Part shown: positions 10,814-22,000 of the stretch, piece after piece
How positions within the stretch are numbered: the first letter of the stretch is position 1
How the letters are laid out: every line of letters starts with the position of its first letter
Origin: Phytoseiulus persimilis
Lineage: Eukaryota > Arthropoda > Arachnida > Mesostigmata > Phytoseiidae
Direction: 5' to 3'
Assembly: GCA_037576195.1 (NCBI GenBank)
Contig: CM075103.1
Location: 2,728,001 to 2,792,000 of the forward strand
DNA length: 64,000 bases
Position numbers and translations under genes: made by a program
Notes under the pieces: model-generated
Seen by the model: the letters and a program-made list of their open reading frames with translations, nothing else
Databases searched by the model: none
Told to the model about the DNA's origin: nothing

Positions 10814-11121
10814 CCGGAATCTCGTCAATGGACCCCGGTCCCGCACGCACCTCGTGTGCGTGTCATCCTTCCACCGGGTGCTTGAGTATACCAGAAACAA
10901 TAATAATCACAATAATGAAAATAATAGTCATCATATACATGGATATAGTCATCACAATAATGCGAATATTCATAATCATACTTTGACCATGATTTCTAAT
11001 CATAATCATAATCAAGATGTGATTAATAATCATAGTCAAAGTATGATTATTTTCGTAATCACACTTTGACAATGATTATTAATCATAGTCATAATCATGA
11101 TTATGATTACGCCAATCTCTG
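10722..11121 (-). repeat. right inverted arm of the foldback element
   Basis: Mirror of the left arm, in the same order read inward from 11,121. Small differences (for example an extra CATAAT unit near 11,010) show the arms are diverging slowly. Confidence 0.88.
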
Positions 11122-11129
11122 TCTCGGGG
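11122..11129. repeat. target-site duplication, right copy
   Basis: TCTCGGGG directly after the ATCTCTG terminus, identical to 10,084-10,091. Confidence 0.88.
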
Positions 11130-13562
11130 ATACCTCAAATAAGTAACAAACTCGGAACAATGCTGTTTCCCACAAGCTCTGCTTCCTCAGACGGACCAGC
11201 CAGGAATCCAGGATTCATCCTTGCGAGGTCCACCTGAGCACTAAAAATGTTCTCACGGCTCGCTCCCCACGGTAGGGCTCAGTGCGCGACCACAGAAATG
11301 TTAACCACCTCATCTCTTCCGAGGAACACCAAGGATTGGGCACCAATACCCGGATAACGATCGAAGTCTACAATACTCCTACCCTGTCCCTTCGGATATT
11401 CTTGCTGTCTCACGGTGTAGGGCATCGTGCATGGAGACAAGATCTGTGGTGTTCGGGGTTCTCGATCCCACCAACAAGAGTTTTCGCTGATGGTATTGGA
11501 GCACTCGCTCCCATCCCGGCGGAGAAACGTGTCCACGCGGGGACGTCCCGATCAAGGTGAAAAAGGGAATCGGAATCGAACGAGTACGTCACAATCTGCG
11601 TCCATTGTTTGATCAGATCTCAGAGAACAAACTCGGGAGGTTCGATGGCCGCGCCAGTCGTTCCGTTGACTTGCACAGCTCGACATCCGATCGAAACCTA
11701 GCGAAGTGTCCCGCCGAAGAAAACAAAGTATCGGCTCGGCTGCAGCTGTGAGTGAAACGAATCTTCTTCGTCGAGGACCCTTTGATTCGTTCGTTCCACA
11801 CTGCTTCCATACCCGACTCGTCGGCGGCGTTGAAGAGGCGAAGCAACGGTGCGCAACATAGTTTTGCCGGCTCGTAGGACATGGCGTACAGTTTCCAGCT
11901 TTATCGCCTCCGCTCGATCTTCCTATTCGCCTTCTTTCTATGAGACGCGCACTCGGCGAGTCTATCAGTTTCGTCTGTTTCTCTCTTCGGCCGATGGGAC
12001 CGTGGCGGCGTCGCTTTCCCGATCGTCGAGTTTGCCAGCAAACAGCGCCTTCTCTCCCGCTTTCCCGACAAACAGCTCACCGTCCGCTGGATTCCCTCTG
12101 TTCGGATTGCGTCGATATTAGGACCGCGACCAGCACTGGAAGCCGTCCTGGTGCCTGTTTGTCCATCCGTCCGTCTGCCTCCCCATACAGCCGCCGCTGC
12201 CTGCTATCTCGTTCGAGAGCGAGCCCGAATGAAGTGGAATCTCGAATGTGAAAGCGACGCTATCGCCTCGCTGTCTGACGGAACGAAGAGCCTGGGTGAC
12301 TCCCGGCCGGACAACCGATCCGAGGCACACATTCGAAGAAAAACTCTGCGGAGGACACATGATGCGACATCGAACAGTATACAAGACCAGCGACGACTGA
12401 GTCCACCATTGGGAGCAACACCACGATCCCCTTGTGACTCTCGAGCGATTGTTTTCTGCTCGGTTCTCAACGATACTCTCATCCATGGGGAATCGATGCT
12501 CCCCGATTCTGATCGGAATCTCGAGCCGGATATCCTCCGCTCACGATCCGCGCGGCTCCACTCCCGGCATGGTTCCAGTGCGAGCTCCCTGCCTCGGGGT
12601 TCACGAGAGTGCGGATGGCCAAACTCATCTTTGGTGTCATTCTCGAGAATTTGTTTGACGCGCGCGAAAAACCACTGCGAAATGACATCGCGATGGGGTC
12701 CCCAGCGCGGAAAAACGGATCTTGGATTCATCGCCCAGCTCGATCCCGATGAATCAACGAGATGAGTCCGTGGGTCTGTACGAAGCAATACGCCCAGGTC
12801 GGCCCGATAATGCCTGAACGCTGTGTACATTTAGTCAGGTAGTTGTTGCAAGTTGCGAGGAAACAGCTCAAAAGGCCCCGCTCCCGCGGTGGCCTGCAGC
12901 GAGGCCTATTATTTCGTCCAGAGAACGTGATTTCAAGTCGTTTGCGGCCCGTTAGTGCTGTTGCGTGCTCGGTCCGATGTGCTGCCATGCTCTCAGCGAT
13001 GCTCCAGGCCCTCTTGATGCAGTTTGCTCCCCGCGCCCCTGGCACAAAATTGGGGAAAACTCGTCCGTCACTCCTCAGGAGTCCGTTTTTCGAGCTGCGC
13101 CTTCGGCGTCCATGAAGAACAAGAGAGACTCGAATCCGTCCGTTGCTGCATTGGCAGCGGTCCGGCTGGTCCGCTTATTCCTCTCCCGCTCCTTGTCGAA
13201 CGTCTGCCGCCCTGATTAGAAACTGCTTTTTGACTCTCGTTGATGACTATGATTATTCCGTTGTCGTCGACGAAGAATGCTGCGGCTGACGAGCACGAGG
13301 ACGATAATGCCCCTGGTTGTTCAGGAGCAGGCAGCAGGAGAGAGCGGCGCGACCCTTTCAGGCCAACTCGCGTCTCTGCCCGTTAGCAGGCTCGTTCGTT
13401 CGGTTTTCGTTCATCTGTAGGTCTGTTCGCACCCTTCGTGTGTCCGTGCATCGGTCCGTTCGTTCGTATGAGCAACGAGTTGGAGTTACGCGTTAGTTGA
13501 CAAGCCGAGCACGACTGTCAACATTTTCAACCCTCCATATGTGCTTGGTGGGCTCAGTCGAA
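11130..13562. other. no supported gene
   Basis: Both strands are open over much of 12,150-12,830 (204 and 208 residues), which usually reflects base composition, not coding. The minus frame has a plausible piece, WFFARVKQILENDTKDEFG. Nothing recognised. Confidence 0.45.
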
Positions 13563-14114
13563 TCACGAACCGCGGTCCGAGGCGAGCTCTTGCCGGAGCC
13601 TTCTGTCTTCGCCGGAATATTTCTCCATCGCTGATATTGGAAATATATTCAAATCATCAGCGGCTCCCTTGGCGACATTCAGGTCTGTGGTCTGTAGAGC
13701 CAGGGCTCCGCTGATTCGGCTCGACTTTGCGAAGCGGTACGAGTGATGTTCCCTCAACATGTATCCCCGTGCCGTTGACAGCGACACCCCTGAATCGCGG
13801 GGAGGCCTGAACGGAGAGGGGCGAGCAACTTTTCCAGATCTCCAATCGTCGGTCGGGCGGGATGAGCCGAGTGAGTGGGATACCGGCCGAAAGGGTGAAG
13901 ATCCGACATTGTTCAACGACTCTGCCCACTCTGGGATCTGCGACTTCGAGCCATGTGTCACAGAGTAGAGACACGTCTCTCGAATGGTAGCCAGAATGCT
14001 TACATAAATTACTAGACCACCACCGCGCGGTCTCAAAGGCCATACTCGCAGACGCGACTCACGTGCCCACCGTGAGGGGCTCGTGCCATTCAGCCGATTG
14101 CATCCGCAGCTCAC
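13563..14114 (-). CDS. unrecognised 183-aa frame
   Basis: Open minus-strand frame. Parts look coding (for example HHSYRFAKSSRISGALALQT and TDLNVAKGAADDLNIFPIS), but an overlapping minus frame (13,657-14,043, with VNGTGIHVEGTSLVPLRKV) has equal composition, so at most one is real. No domain recognised. Confidence 0.15.
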   Translation of the reverse strand: MSCGCNRLNGTSPSRWARESRLRVWPLRPRGGGLVIYVSILATIRETCLYSVTHGSKSQIPEWAESLNNVGSSPFRPVSHSLGSSRPTDDWRSGKVARPSPFRPPRDSGVSLSTARGYMLREHHSYRFAKSSRISGALALQTTDLNVAKGAADDLNIFPISAMEKYSGEDRRLRQELASDRGS

Positions 14115-14911
14115 AATTAGCCGTTATTCATAGTTCTTTGAGATCAGCGAGAGAACAGTCACATTTTCGACCTCCTCCCCCGCGTGTCCGTCGGCCATGA
14201 GGATGGAGAATATGCTTCCCGAATTACACTTCTCACAATTTTTCATTAAGAAGAGCGGCCCACGGACTTCTTGGAGACTCACCCAGACGGCATCGCGCAA
14301 GTTCCAGATCGATGGTGTAGGAGTCTATCGCGCAGGTTCATGAGGCCACAACTTTTGAGTGGCAGAGGTCTTACATTCGTACACAAAAACGGATCCTCGA
14401 TCTCAGAGATGTTCCCCCGACATCGATTTCCGAAGGAGTTCGGTGAAGACGCGGGGAGTTGCGAGGCTGAACGCTGTTCTCCGTCCCTGATCTTAGTCGA
14501 AGCAATATTGGAGAGCAGTCCCCCGCGAGTGCCCGGAAATCCTCGCGCACTCTTCTTCGGTCGCAACGGATCGACCAAGCGCATCGCTCCCAACTTCCGA
14601 CTCCCCAACCGGGCGGCGTTCTACCTGGTCCTACCCCGGGTCTGAGTGAAGTGCGCGCCACGTGCGAATCACGTGTGTGCGTGGTTCGAAACCGGGGCTC
14701 AATTGTGCGGAGGAGACTGAGATCACAGACTTCAGCCGCGATTCACACCGAGGGCCTACTTTTTCTAAAATGGTTCTCTCTCCAGTATGATTTTTCTGGA
14801 ATTTCCTGTCAAGGTACACAAGACGTGCCAACCACTCGTGGTGTGTGCTGAGCTCAGTGGAGCGTGCACGTTTGGTTGACAAAAAACTATTGACCCAGGG
14901 GTCTGAAACGA

Positions 14912-15850
14912 TTAAACGGCTGTGAGCTCGTGATACTCTTTGATTTTATCTCTGTGAGCGAACAATGTAACGAGCCGGGAAATGAGTGTACGCTCCATGC
15001 ATGCGGTTGCACGCCAGGACACCGTGTGGTGCCAAACACTCTCATCGCACGAAGCCATCATGAGGGAGTTTTGCTCGGGCCATCGTTCGAGTGCCTCCAG
15101 ACTCGCCTGTCTGACCGCCACGGATGGCGAATCACGGCATCCGATGCGGACGCATACGGACTCCGAAGCGTTCCACAGAGAACCGCTCACTCCGAAGCCG
15201 CTGCTTCTGCGGTTCTCCCGCTCTGACCGCCGTATAGAAGGCTGTCGTATGGGGGGAGGGGGGGGGGGAAGGGATTGTTGTTGGTTCCTTCGCTTTTGAA
15301 TCGGATTCACCACGATGAGCCGGTTGGGGCTTTTTGATGGCGCCGGTCGGCGGCAGCGGCGGAGAAATCGACGCGAGCGACTATTGTTTGCGAACTGAGG
15401 AAAACAAAAGGCTATCGCCGCAATTATCTCCAACGTTCGAACAGCGTCGTCGTTGTCGTCGACGACGAGGATGACGACGACGACGACAAGCGTGACCCAG
15501 GAAGGGGAGGAAAGAGAATCGATTCCCGATGAGCTGAGTGAGCGTGCGTGCGTCCTCACAGCAGACAAGACCACCAGCACTGCGCCGGGGAGCAGCATCG
15601 AAATCCTTGCCAAAAGCATCATCACTACTACCAGCGGCGCTCCACGGACAGGCGGGAGGAAATACCAAGCGAGCGACCTCTCAGTGAGCACGAGCTCGAT
15701 CGAACGGGGGCAGCGTCCTCTGTGCCGGCCGCAACGCGGGCCCGAATCCTTGGTATTCCAAGGGTCTGGATTCGCGCTACCGTGATCAGAACCTGCTACC
15801 GTTGTAGTGGCAGCATTTCTTGCATTTCTGGGAGGCTGCTGCGGAGTCAT
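14912..15850 (-). CDS. longest open frame (312 aa), probably not a gene
   Basis: The minus-strand frame includes a hydrophobic run MMLLARISMLLPGAVLVVLS that could be a signal peptide, a valine run over a GTC repeat, and a proline run over a G tract. Its length owes much to low-complexity DNA at 15,250-15,490. It overlaps the better-supported Cys-rich segment in another frame. Listed for completeness. Confidence 0.12.
   Translation of the reverse strand: MTPQQPPRNARNAATTTVAGSDHGSANPDPWNTKDSGPRCGRHRGRCPRSIELVLTERSLAWYFLPPVRGAPLVVVMMLLARISMLLPGAVLVVLSAVRTHARSLSSSGIDSLSSPSWVTLVVVVVILVVDDNDDAVRTLEIIAAIAFCFPQFANNSRSRRFLRRCRRPAPSKSPNRLIVVNPIQKRRNQQQSLPPPPPPIRQPSIRRSERENRRSSGFGVSGSLWNASESVCVRIGCRDSPSVAVRQASLEALERWPEQNSLMMASCDESVWHHTVSWRATACMERTLISRLVTLFAHRDKIKEYHELTAV
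15251..15268 (+). repeat. G-rich tract
   Basis: G6-A-G11 run. It makes the proline run in the minus-strand 312-residue frame. Confidence 0.85.
15435..15492 (+). repeat. GTC/GAC trinucleotide inverted repeat
   Basis: A GTCGTC-type run passes directly into GACGACGACGACGAC, so the two halves can pair as a hairpin. Confidence 0.75.
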
Positions 15851-15930
15851 CGCCGTAGGTAGACTCCACGAGCTCGGCCTCGACTTCTAGCTGGTGGGCC
15901 AGTCGGTTGTGCGGGCGGTCAAAGCCCCTG
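15803..15930 (-). CDS. unrecognised Cys-rich exon-like segment
   Basis: Only one frame is open after a good acceptor (ttttctgcatttcag). It reads FDRPHNRLAHQLEVEAELV, then ESTYGDDSAAASQKCKKCCH and YNG, before a possible GTAGCA donor. About 80% of codons end in G or C. The C..CC motif suggests a disulfide-rich or zinc-binding protein, but no family is recognised. Confidence 0.25.
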
Positions 15931-16384
15931 AAATGCAGAAAATGACCTCTGCACGCCATTGAAAAACCCCGATCTGCTTTGATGGTCGGGCAACGCATGC
16001 AGCTGGACGATTGGAAGGGCTGTGAATTATTTGTCTGAGCTGAAAAAGCCTCCTCGACTACAATAGGATTCAGAAACCGTGTTCCGGCGGCTCCTCCGCC
16101 TCCCCTCCGAAAGTTATCCACTGGACAAGTTAGCGGACCACGGTTCAAGTTCCTGCAGGAAGGAATACGCTCTACTTTGCTCTCTTCCCCGATAGATGTG
16201 TTCGAAGAACAGCTCGGAAACCTTCGTAGCGGTAGGAACTCGCAAAGTCTCCCTTAAAAACAGGTGAGGCTCTTGGAGTGAGGAACTTCTACAAAAACGT
16301 GTGATCCTGCATGGTTACAATAGATCCGGTTTCACGAAAGGCGTCTCCCTCTCATCTGAGGGCAGATGTTGGATTGATGAGTTC

Positions 16385-16600
16385 TCAGCCACAGCTGAAG
16401 AGCACTTTGGAAATGTTCAGATGTAAGTCAATACGAATCTGATCGACGCTGTGGAGGAAGAGGAAAACTTCACCATCCTCCGAGGCTCCTTTGAACACTA
16501 ACGAGGAATCTAGCTCGAAGAGTTTGAAGCTAGAGTCATCCGGAGTTCTGTTTTCGAATCTCAGGCTCGAGCTCCGACGGCAGAGCGGAACACAGGAGGT
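16385..16600 (-). CDS. unrecognised exon-like segment
   Basis: The minus-strand frame reads SLRFENRTPDDSSFKLFEL, then DSSLVFKGASEDGEVFLFL and HSVDQIRIDLHLNISKVLF, ending SCG and a stop. The alternating hydrophobic pattern suggests β-strands, and codon composition is better than background. No clear acceptor: the nearest AG has a weak tract. It could belong to the same gene as the neighbouring minus-strand segments. Confidence 0.2.
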   Translation of the reverse strand, partial: TSCVPLCRRSSSLRFENRTPDDSSFKLFELDSSLVFKGASEDGEVFLFLHSVDQIRIDLHLNISKVLFSCG

Positions 16601-16611
16601 TTCGTGTACGA

Positions 16612-16634
16612 TTATGATGATGATAATGATGAGT
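16612..16634 (+). repeat. ATG/ATA trinucleotide run
   Basis: Short impure microsatellite (GATTATGATGATGATAATG). Confidence 0.75.
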
Positions 16635-17270
16635 CGATCCTTTTCGCGGACGGATATTCGTTTATCTGTCAGAAGCAACGACAGAGAGAATCGTCGTGCT
16701 CGCTCCCGCGAGTCTGTCTGAGAAGATTGTCCAGATGGAAACGAGGCCAAGGAGGCAACTAATTATCCTTTGCTGCGGAGCTTGTCGTCGTCCGCTCGCA
16801 AAAAATCATCCGTCGACGGGCTCGTTCTCCTCCTCTCCTTGAACAGCGGCTCCGGCGGGAAGACTCGCCGATCTTACTTCCATCTGCGCTTTTTACAAAA
16901 GAGCCATTTTTATGCTCTCTTCCTGCTTGAGTCTCCACCCTTCTCCCGGCTACTTCCCTCAGAGTCGACCAGCTGCCAGCGGCGGGAGAAAACGTGCGAT
17001 TGGGGGAACCGGGACCGCCCCCATCGCGAATCCCGCGAATATTATAGAATTCATAGTAATATGTGCGAAGATTGCTGAATGAATCCAAGGCTCCCTCAAT
17101 TTTCCGAGCTCAGGTCTGCCGGGATCCCGAGCCTCGGCAATGTGGTTTTCTTTACATACGAACAGCTGACTTGGGATCTGCTGTGCGAGTCCCTGTTTCT
17201 TGGGCTCCGCAGGAGCATCTTGCACAAGCAGCGGAATGGGCCACTCGATGAAGGTGACTCTGCCCCACCA

Positions 17271-17283
17271 GGGGGGGGGGGGG
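17271..17283 (+). repeat. G13 tract
   Basis: Uninterrupted G run; the read length across it may be inaccurate and shifts any frame that crosses it. Confidence 0.85.
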
Positions 17284-17849
17284 ACCCGGCCGGATCCCGA
17301 GGAAATCCCAGACATGGAAACAAGCTCCATACTCTGAAATACTTCTCCAGTTGCGGTGGAGCTAAGGCCGGGCATTCCTGCATGGTCGGAGGCTCCGTTC
17401 GCGGTCTTCTCACGGCGGACTTGAACGCGAGCCTGTTGCACGGCTCGGTTGCTGCGTGTGCAGCTGTTGCTCGCAGCCTTGCTTGCTCGCTTCTCGTGGG
17501 GGTGTTTAATTTGCAGATGGAATGCGGCCGGCTTGCCAGCCGGCTAGTTACGAATATGCTCCGCCACATTGCAAGGCAACACCTGTTTGGGGTTTGCGCC
17601 TCGGCTGCCGCGAATTCCTCTCTCGCGGGAGAATTTATCGGAAACCTCGCGAGTTGTCTTCCGTCGGCAGCTTCTGTTAACTCATCGCTCGGAGATCCTC
17701 CGTCGAGCTATCCGAGGCCGGGCTCGAAGAGAGACGTTCTTCAGAGATGAGTGGACAGTTGAAATTCTATCTCAGGTCTTGAAGACGATGGTTGTTGAAC
17801 CGTCGATGAGCACGCGGCTCAGAAACATCAAGTGTACCGACTTCCAAGG

Positions 17850-18761
17850 TCAGCCCGAGCGCCCAAACGAGTTTGCGGCCTTTGGCGGGGGCGGGGTATT
17901 CCTTGGGATGGCGTTGACCTTGCAAAGCCTGTTGTTAAGCCTAAAATCTCCCGCGCGGCGGAAGCTGCAGTTATCGTATTTTTCTTGTAGTACATGAAAA
18001 CTTTCTCGCCTTCTGACCGTCTGTTCGATGGCATACCGAACCACCACAGTTACGAAAACAACAAGCGCACTGGCAACGAAAACAGCTGCGGTAGCGGCGA
18101 GCATTACAAGAAGTTGAGCCGGATTCCGTGGTTTCGATCGCGGTTTTCCGAATCTTCTTTGAGTTCGTTCCAGTTCTGTCCGAGCGGTCGACTCCGGTCT
18201 TGTCTGCGGGTAATTACGAATCCGGAGGGAGATACAAGATGTCCTTCTCCCTCGGAAGCTGCATCTGATGCGAGTGGTCGCGCGCCGAGAACGGGAGCAA
18301 GTGCGCGAGGCCGGCTGCGGAGAACATGATCTTCCCCAAGATGGCGAAGGCCGAAATGAGGGATGCGGTTTTCGCTCAGGGGGGATTGAATACTGCCATG
18401 TTTCTCGCTCGCTGCTTCGCTTGATAAGCTCTACGCTCGCGCGGCAGCAGGAATAGTAGAGGCTGCAACACCCGAAAAGTGAATAAGTTCCGGTGTACGC
18501 CAAGACGGAATCGCATCTTTGTCCGCGTGCAGCCCGGAGCTCCAATCTCAAATCATGTCTGACTGTTTGACTCAATAGTTGGTGGCTGCTCGCTCTGACG
18601 GTGTCAGCCCCGGACGCGGCTCGTACCGCTCGCGAGGAACAGACTGACTGCCAGCCTGCGAAAAAATAATCCATTTTTTCGGCGCTGGAAAGGATGGGAT
18701 TAGGAGCAGGTGTCACGCCGTCTCTCATCACTTCATTCATCACAAGCGGGATGGAGAGCAC
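17850..18761 (-). CDS. unrecognised 303-aa frame with membrane helix
   Basis: A long minus-strand frame. Its first 190 residues are basic and low quality. From about residue 200 it looks coding: ELERTQRRFGKPRSKPRNP, then a strong hydrophobic helix LLVMLAATAAVFVASALVVF, TVVVRYAIEQTVRRRESFH and VLQEKYDNC, ending SFGRSG. Positive residues precede the helix, so type II topology is possible. In another frame of the same strand, 18,230-18,400 reads SLISAFAILGKIMFSAAGLA then HLLPFSARDHSHQ with strongly GC-ending codons. Splicing or a frameshift could join them. No family recognised. Confidence 0.25.
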   Translation of the reverse strand: MLSIPLVMNEVMRDGVTPAPNPILSSAEKMDYFFAGWQSVCSSRAVRAASGADTVRASSHQLLSQTVRHDLRLELRAARGQRCDSVLAYTGTYSLFGCCSLYYSCCRASVELIKRSSERETWQYSIPPERKPHPSFRPSPSWGRSCSPQPASRTCSRSRRATTRIRCSFRGRRTSCISLRIRNYPQTRPESTARTELERTQRRFGKPRSKPRNPAQLLVMLAATAAVFVASALVVFVTVVVRYAIEQTVRRRESFHVLQEKYDNCSFRRAGDFRLNNRLCKVNAIPRNTPPPPKAANSFGRSG

Positions 18762-20670
18762 CCGAAATCTTAGCTACGTTGTACCAAAGTTCGGTTGGCA
18801 TCTCGGGGCTCTGAGTCCCTGCACTTATTCATGGGGAGTCGACTTAGGTGTGAACATAGGATTGAAGAAGGGACCTCAAAGGCGAAACGTCCGTCCGGAT
18901 GGTCTAAAAACTCCTCTCGAGAATCGGGGACCGGAGTATCTCGGTTGAAAATCAACCTGATTTGAAATGAGCTCACTCAAGCTATTCACGGGCTCTCTTC
19001 CAGCTCCGAGAGTACCATACCGCTGGGCACGTGGCTCCCCATCCGTCTGGCCCAGTAATCGGAGAGACGGTTCCGAAAATCCGCTCTCCGAGCTGCGAAA
19101 ATTTTTGAATGGTCGAGCAAGGCTCTGATGCATTTGCGGAACTTCAATATCTCCGGTGATAGACTCGAGTTATTTTCAAGGATCCCGAACTTAGAGCCGA
19201 ACGCTCACGCGACCGACAAAAAGCGCTCGCATTAATCCCCGTGAATGGCATGGTGCAAACTCGTCAGCCGAGCGAGCCGCGACGTCATTCGGAAGCCAGA
19301 TTGAGCCCTGTGGAGGCCTCGCTCATAACGACAGTTTCCGCAATGGAAGAGTTTTCAAAAAATGAGGATTGAATGAACGAGAGGAGGTTCGTGCACAGTC
19401 TGGTTAACTACAACAAAGACCACACATCATCTCTGTTCCGAGATTCCTTAATTTTTCTCAAATTCTCAGAAATGTCCCCAACGGACGACAAAAATCCATG
19501 AAGAAGTTCAGCATCATACCGTCCATCGGAAGTGCCAGAGTTATCCAACCGACTTCAGAGAAGTGGGCGGCTCGATTCGACCTTGTCACCTGATGATCCA
19601 GGCGAGGTTGGACTTCGGAAGTCAGCTCCCGTGTTCTGTGGCTGAGAACAGCTCGTTCTCAGCTGCTCCGTCGATACTTCGGAGAGCTATTTTTCTGCTT
19701 TAAGGAGCTCAGATGGACGCAGATCTGAGGGGTCGGGCTGCTGAGCAACCGAGGAGAACCGAAGTCTCAGATAGGACGCCGACACGACGATCTGCCAGTG
19801 AGGAGTACGCTCCACCAGTGAGCATCGGAGTCCCCTCGTTTCTTTCCCGTTGGGGTGGATTCGCATGTCTGGTTCCACTCTCCCGCCCCGAACCCGGCGT
19901 CCGCTTGAGCAGCGTCCGACCATATGAGGTCTCTGAGGATCTCGGAGATCCCTCCGGAAATCAATCAGAGCCACCAACGATGAGACATCGGAATCGAGAG
20001 ATCTTCACCCCGTACCTCTCAAAACCAACGTTACGCTGAGATTTTCTGTTCGGAAATAGTCGGAGGTGCGGACCTGAGCTCGTGAGCCGACTCACTTGGA
20101 CTGTCCTAAAAATCGAGAAGGAGGCCTCCAAGCATCAAGCTCCGAGCGACTGCGTCTCGTTCTGCGCCGGATCAGCGCTTCGTCCTCGAGGCTTCGAGAA
20201 AAATTCGAAAGACGGACCAACCGAGGGTAGCGGCGCAAAGAGGAGCCGAAAACGGACCCGGAGAGTTCTTCTTATTGAACACACGAATTTGAACTGCACT
20301 TCAGCGAACCCAATAAGAGAGTCCTTCGCAATAACTCTTTGGCGGCGCAGCGTTCCAGAGCTCTCCCCGGAACAGCATTCAGCATTCAAATGATTTCCCC
20401 GGGAGAAACGTTTTCCATGATATCTGTCCACTGTAGCGTGGATGGGGGATCAGCGACGGAATTTCCGCCAGTGGAATTCGTAAAATCGACATTTCGTTGC
20501 ATGTTCGCTTCCCGGACGAATCTCGACTTATTACTCTTCTACGGAGAGCACACTTCGACCCTGGGGTCACGATTCGACTTCCCATTCCGAAAATTTTTCC
20601 TCCGAGCAGTTCCTGCGTCGCCTCTCTCGCTGCCGACCGGCGGAAATGGAGTTCCACTGTTTGTATCGCT
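18762..20670. other. no supported gene
   Basis: Short frames on both strands; 19,687-20,039 is open on both. No repeat or RNA gene seen. Confidence 0.45.
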
Positions 20671-20958
20671 TCAAAACCTCCGAATCGTGGTAAGGATCCA
20701 AAACTCCATCCTTAAATCAAAGACGTTTAATTCATACGTGGAGGAGTTCTTGAGAATGCAGCCGAGCGACGACGAAATGTCGACTCCGAGAGCCCGACTC
20801 AAGAGGCTGGCGCTCGCTCCGCCCTGTGAGCCAGGGTTGGGAATCGGGAGAAGTAGTATCCCGCTCCCCCAGAGAATTAAATTCTTCGGGTAATTCTCGG
20901 GCATGTTCGCAACTGGAGCCATCGTCGAGGTCGCCTCTGCAGCGATCCCTCTGTTCAC
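20671..20958 (-). CDS. unrecognised leucine-rich fragment
   Basis: The minus-strand frame reads NMPENYPKNLILWGSGILLL, then PIPNPGSQGGASASLLSRA, LGVDISSSLGCILKNSSTY and ELNVFDLRMEFWILTTIRR before a stop. Codon composition is good. Its leucine-rich character resembles the fragments at 9.1 and 24.1 kb, but no sequence match between them was shown. Confidence 0.25.
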   Translation of the reverse strand: MNRGIAAEATSTMAPVANMPENYPKNLILWGSGILLLPIPNPGSQGGASASLLSRALGVDISSSLGCILKNSSTYELNVFDLRMEFWILTTIRRF

Positions 20959-21980
20959 ATGCTAAACATCCGCAGGGCATGGAATCGTTCCTTTTCCCCT
21001 CAACGTTCCGTATCTCCCTTCTTTGTTTTCTCGTTATCTCCCGCCGAGTTTCTCCCCCGATTTTCCTCCTGCCTCCCCTGCTCCACCTCCCCCTTCGAGC
21101 CCTCTTTTTTTCCAGATCTTAATTTTCCGAGAGATTCCACAGCGCAACGCTCGTTCCTCTTCCCTGCTTCAGTTGCTTTCGGCTCAGCTGCGCGCGCTTT
21201 CCGCCGCCGATCCACTTGTACTCTAAAAGCCTGATCTTGTTCGAGTTCCGAATTAGATTCGTCTTTCTTCACTCTAATTTTCAGTCGACAGTGCCTCCTC
21301 TTCCTTGTAATCCTGTGTCTCTTTTCCTGCGCCCGCCCTTCCCACAGATGATTCCATCTCACGGAAGAACTTCTGGTATCCGCTACCTTCTGGTATGAGC
21401 TGGGGATCGTCTTTCCAGTCACCGGTTTCCGTGCTGGCTCTCGCGTGAGCGAATCTAACCTAGCTGTCTGTTCCATTCTGAAATTTTTTGAGCTTTGGGT
21501 CCAGCTCATAGTACCAGTGCGGCCTTGGATTTTTCAGTCCGGCTCCCACTACCAGGGACTCAGAGACAAGAGCCGACAATCCCAAACGAGATACCGTCCT
21601 AAGCTCACTTAGCCTGAGGAGCAGCTCAGCTCTGCAGTTTTGCCTGAACGAGAAGTTTAGGCAAACATCCCGTTCTACGCTCTGGTGCGTGGGAGTATTG
21701 CTCTTTCCCTGTATCCGAGTCACTCTATTTTTATTCTGTTTGTTTAATGTACGCGATCGATCTTCCTCCAGCAGGTGGTCACGTCTCGAAGGTCAGGAGC
21801 CTCTCCCTTCCTCTGAGAGCTTATTGCTAGACGTTGGCGGCTTGCAGCCTGCCAGGCGGACGAGCTGATGGTCTTCGGACCCTGGCCGATTGTTCCCCCT
21901 TTCGTTCCTTTCCTTCAGAATGGGGTATCTATTATGGTAGCAGAACGACTCTTGTTATGACCGACGTACCCACTGTCGGG

Positions 21981-22000
21981 CGGACGGACGGACGGACGGA
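21981..22000 (+). repeat. CGGA tetranucleotide repeat
   Basis: Five perfect CGGA units. Confidence 0.9.

Larger units (their letters stand above)
10092..11121. mobile_element. hAT-like foldback MITE, 1,030 bp
   Basis: The element begins CAGAGATGGGCGTAATC and ends with the near-perfect reverse complement, GATTACGCCAATCTCTG. It is flanked by an 8-bp direct duplication TCTCGGGG at 10,084-10,091 and 11,122-11,129. An 8-bp target duplication plus CAG-type ends is the signature of the hAT superfamily. The inverted arms are very long, about 400 bp each (10,092 to ~10,490 and ~10,722 to 11,121), and look about 94% identical by eye. No transposase is present, so it is non-autonomous. The outer 230 bp of each arm is rich in short TAATCAT/ATGATTA palindromes. 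Confidence 0.9.

Noticed and set aside
10357-10986. 209-residue plus-strand frame with repeated LLHTQKSIVRSI-type peptide
   Set aside because: It is produced by the 45-bp tandem array inside the foldback element; a second frame over the same array is equally open.
12151-12830. Overlapping 204- and 208-residue frames on opposite strands
   Set aside because: Simultaneous opening on both strands reflects composition; no domain or splice support.
16385-16600. TNF-like domain
   Set aside because: The alternating hydrophobic pattern was suggestive, but none of the conserved TNF strand motifs could be aligned.
17079-17750. 223-residue plus-strand frame
   Set aside because: It crosses the G13 tract, and two minus frames over the same region are equally long.
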